The translations under genes and the position numbers were made by a program. A DNA stretch of 64,000 nt, from contig JBLHVN010000001.1 of NCBI GenBank assembly GCA_047630275.1, forward strand, positions 1,736,001-1,800,000. Direction: 5' to 3'. This DNA comes from GCA-2720865 sp047630275 (lineage in GTDB: Bacteria > Bdellovibrionota > Bacteriovoracia > Bacteriovoracales > Bacteriovoracaceae). Positions 61,520 to 64,000 of the stretch are shown one piece after another. The notes below the pieces were generated by a model. That model made no database searches, was not told the origin of the DNA, and was given only the letters and a program-made list of their open reading frames with translations. Positions within the stretch are counted from its first letter, which is position 1. Every line of letters begins with the position of its first letter.

Positions 61520-64000
61520 ATGCTTTTAATTAGTGAAAACTCTGAAAGAAACTATGCCTCTAGAAACGCTGGAGGAAAAGGTTTTAACCTCTACGTCATG
61601 ACAAAGGCAGGTCTTAACGTCCCTAAGTGGGTCGTCCTAGGCTCTGATACCTTCGATAACTTTAAGAGACTCTCAAGGATTGAAGAGGAATTTAAGGCCA
61701 TTGAACAGTCACAAAAGCCACCTAAAGAGAAGGCATCCGCCATTGAAGATTTGATCTTAAAGACTCCCCTTCCAAAAGAAGTAAAAGACTTTATCTCAAA
61801 GGCCTTTTCAGATCTAAGCCGGAATCTCATCTCCGTAAGATCAAGCGCCCTAGATGAAGATGGAAGCTCCCATTCTTTTGCTGGACAACTATCCTCTTAC
61901 CTTTACGTTCAGTCTGAAGAAAATGTTTTAGAATCCGTTAAGAAGTGTTGGGCCAGTGCTTATAGTGAAAGAGGCCTTGTTTATAGAATAGAAAATAAAC
62001 TCTCTGCAAATGACATAAAAGTGGCCGTTGTTCTCCAGGAAATGATCTGCCCTGAGAAATCCGGCGTCCTCTTCACATGTGATCCCATTAACGAAGACCC
62101 TGAACATCTTTTAATCAACTCGGTCTACGGGGTTGGAGAAGGCCTAGTCTCTGGGCTTTTTGATGCTGATAATTATAAGATAAACAAAGAGAGTAAAAAG
62201 GTTGTCGAGCAAGAGATCACCGACAAGCCAAAGATGCTAGTTCAAGACATTGAAAAGCAAGAGCCAAAAGAAGTCGATGTTGAGCCAGCCCTTGTTAATA
62301 CCAGCTCTTTAAGTGAATCAGAGTTAAAAGATTTAGCGGATTTAAGTGAAACAATTGAAGACCTCTATCGCTTTCCTCAAGACGTTGAATGGGCCATCGC
62401 AGATGGGGAGCTCTATCTTCTCCAGTCCAGACCCGTCACAACTGAAGTAAAGTCAGGAAAAGGGCGACTCTTTGTATGGGATAACTCTAATATTGTTGAA
62501 TCCTACGGCGGCATAACAATGCCTCTCACCTTTGGATTTGCTCATTATGTTTATCATCAAGTCTATGTACAGTTTTGCGAAATTCTTTTAGTTCCCGCAA
62601 AACAGATCAGGCAAATGGATCATTTTCTTAAAGACATGCTTGGGCTCTTTTACGGAAGGGTTTATTACAACCTTCTCAACTGGTACAAACTAACCTCTAT
62701 CCTCCCAGGCTATAAATACAATAGAGGCTTTATGGAAACCATGATGGGAACAGACGAAGCCCTTCAGGATGAAATCGCAGAAAGGGTAAAACCGCCTAGC
62801 TTTCATCATACCTTTGGAGCAACGTTAAGAAGATTTATTGTAGGCTTTAAGTTCCTCTATTTTCACTACAGAATCCAATCTGTCGTTGATGATTTTCTCT
62901 CTTATTTTTACAAGAAATATAATGAATTCAGAAAGCTTAACTTTGATCATATGCCAGCGGATGAGATCTATGAGCATTATCAAGAAATGGAAAAGCAAAT
63001 GCTTTGGAAATGGCATGCGCCCATCATTAATGACTTTCTAACCATGGTTCATTACGGGATCTTTAAAAAATTAACAGAAAAATGGCTCCATCACTTAGGG
63101 GATTCATTTCATAATGACCTCCTTGCCGGCAATGGCAACCTTGAATCAGCAGAGCCCACTAAACGCCTAATCATCATGTCAGGAAAGGTCTCTAAGATTG
63201 GAGGTCTAAAGAAAATCATTCTTGAAACGCCTAACGCCGATTGCCTAGAGAGCCTCAATCAAAGTGAATATCAAGATTTTTATAACGAGGTAAAAGAGTA
63301 CATAGACCTCTTTGGCTTTCGTTGCATGAGTGAGATGAAGCTCGAACAAAAAGACCTTCATCAAGACCCCTCTTTGCTCTTTGTCTTTCTAAAGAACCTT
63401 ATTAACGCCGGTCAAACGGATCTTGAAGTCTTTGAAAAGCGCGAAAAAGAAATCAAGGAAAATGCCGAGGCCTTACTCAATCAAAACATTAGTGGTTTTA
63501 GAAAGATCATCTATAGCTGGTCTTTGAAGCATGCCAGGCGCGCTGTGATGAACAGGGAAAACACCAGGTTTTGCCGCACAAGAGTCTACGGTATAGTAAG
63601 GTCAATGTTTTATGGAATCGGTAGAGACTACACCGCTAGAAAGATCATCGATGCCAAAGAAGATATCTTTTATTTAAACCTTGAAGAACTTAAAGGCTCA
63701 ATGGATGGAACTCTTACCACCCAAGACCTAAAGTCTATTATCAACGAAAGACGCAAGCAATACGACGCCTATGGAGAAGGAGAAGAGCCAGCTCCTAGGT
63801 TTTACACTAGAGGACCTTGTTATTGGCAGAACCAACACTTTCCTGTTGAAGAACATGTTCTTGAAGATATTGAACTAGCTGAAAATCAAATGCGTGGCAT
63901 CCCTTGCTGCCCAGGAGATATTGAAGGCATTGTTAAAGTTATTCTTGATCCTAATGATGACATGGTTCTTAACGGCGAGATCCTCGTAACAAAGAGAACT
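61520..64000 (+). CDS. PEP-synthase/rifampicin-phosphotransferase-like enzyme (3' end outside window)
   Basis: 827 codons visible. Residues 1-310 are the pyruvate-phosphate dikinase ATP-binding domain (AGGKGFNL, RSSALDEDGSSHSFAGQ, QDVEWAIADGELYLLQSRP). The middle starts WDNSNIVESYGGITMPLTF near residue 319, as in rifampicin phosphotransferase-type proteins rather than true PEP synthase. Near residue 792 the swivelling His domain begins (GIPCCPGDIEGIVKV, GEILVTKRT); its catalytic His lies past the window end. It probably phosphorylates a lipid or hydroxylated acceptor with the beta-phosphate of ATP. It starts 2 bases after the UbiA gene. Confidence 0.8.
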   Translation, partial: MLLISENSERNYASRNAGGKGFNLYVMTKAGLNVPKWVVLGSDTFDNFKRLSRIEEEFKAIEQSQKPPKEKASAIEDLILKTPLPKEVKDFISKAFSDLSRNLISVRSSALDEDGSSHSFAGQLSSYLYVQSEENVLESVKKCWASAYSERGLVYRIENKLSANDIKVAVVLQEMICPEKSGVLFTCDPINEDPEHLLINSVYGVGEGLVSGLFDADNYKINKESKKVVEQEITDKPKMLVQDIEKQEPKEVDVEPALVNTSSLSESELKDLADLSETIEDLYRFPQDVEWAIADGELYLLQSRPVTTEVKSGKGRLFVWDNSNIVESYGGITMPLTFGFAHYVYHQVYVQFCEILLVPAKQIRQMDHFLKDMLGLFYGRVYYNLLNWYKLTSILPGYKYNRGFMETMMGTDEALQDEIAERVKPPSFHHTFGATLRRFIVGFKFLYFHYRIQSVVDDFLSYFYKKYNEFRKLNFDHMPADEIYEHYQEMEKQMLWKWHAPIINDFLTMVHYGIFKKLTEKWLHHLGDSFHNDLLAGNGNLESAEPTKRLIIMSGKVSKIGGLKKIILETPNADCLESLNQSEYQDFYNEVKEYIDLFGFRCMSEMKLEQKDLHQDPSLLFVFLKNLINAGQTDLEVFEKREKEIKENAEALLNQNISGFRKIIYSWSLKHARRAVMNRENTRFCRTRVYGIVRSMFYGIGRDYTARKIIDAKEDIFYLNLEELKGSMDGTLTTQDLKSIINERRKQYDAYGEGEEPAPRFYTRGPCYWQNQHFPVEEHVLEDIELAENQMRGIPCCPGDIEGIVKVILDPNDDMVLNGEILVTKRT

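Noticed and set aside
61520..64000. Phosphonate lipid biosynthesis (PEP mutase)
   Set aside because: The PEP-related gene has a dikinase ATP domain and a swivelling domain; no PEP mutase motif is seen.
1..64000. tRNA, rRNA, CRISPR array, insertion sequence
   Set aside because: I looked for TTCGAAT-type T-loops, rRNA cores, regular spacers and transposase motifs and found none.

Overview
The window (64 kb) is AT-rich, densely coded bacterial chromosome with no rRNA, tRNA, CRISPR array or insertion sequence that I can see. The gene set fits a member of the Bdellovibrionota, most likely a Bacteriovorax-like predatory or saprophytic bacterium. It has an unusually large share of exported proteins and lipoproteins without recognisable families, a START-domain export, SGNH and trypsin-like exports, TIGR02147-like regulators and a eukaryote-like class Ia ribonucleotide reductase. 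This assignment is an inference from gene content, not from a marker gene.

Layout. 1-13 kb: a truncated degenerate receiver/HD protein, the tRNA-modification enzyme MnmD, exported proteins, a large acyl-CoA dehydrogenase, lspA (lipoprotein signal peptidase), a predicted secreted NlpC/P60- or CHAP-like amidase, a regulator paired with a small secreted protein, and an SGNH hydrolase. 13-28 kb: an envelope-protein region. It includes a four-gene leftward operon whose first product is a lipoprotein with two uracil-DNA-glycosylase-like domains and whose last is an exported deaminase-like amidohydrolase. It also holds an orphan copy of a domain that reappears in the 53-kb lipid cluster, FecR-like exports and many small secreted proteins. 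28-35 kb: diaminopimelate/lysine biosynthesis. asd faces left; a lysine riboswitch precedes lysC-dapB-dapA-dapD-lysA and an AstE/AspA-type zinc deacylase that may stand in for DapE. 35-45 kb: a FecR-like export, a fatty-acid desaturase, a Xer-type recombinase that may be leaderless, gmhA, a secreted serine protease, an exonuclease-GIY-YIG fusion, and nrdB-nrdA behind a structured leader. 45-52 kb: a giant repeat lipoprotein with a probable ATT start codon, an outer-membrane barrel and a secreted M14 carboxypeptidase.

52-64 kb is the most interesting part: two divergent, tightly overlapping operons that look like a lipid or lipid-conjugate pathway. Leftward: lipid kinase, NAD-dependent epimerase/reductase, an acyl-ACP-reductase-like enzyme fused to an unknown 310-residue domain, and a BtaA-like aminocarboxypropyl transferase. 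Rightward: formyltransferase, alpha/beta hydrolase, AMP-forming acyl ligase, UbiA-type prenyltransferase and a PEP-synthase/rifampicin-phosphotransferase-like enzyme that runs off the window. I do not recognise this combination as a described pathway. The chemistry of each step can be guessed from family, but the product cannot.
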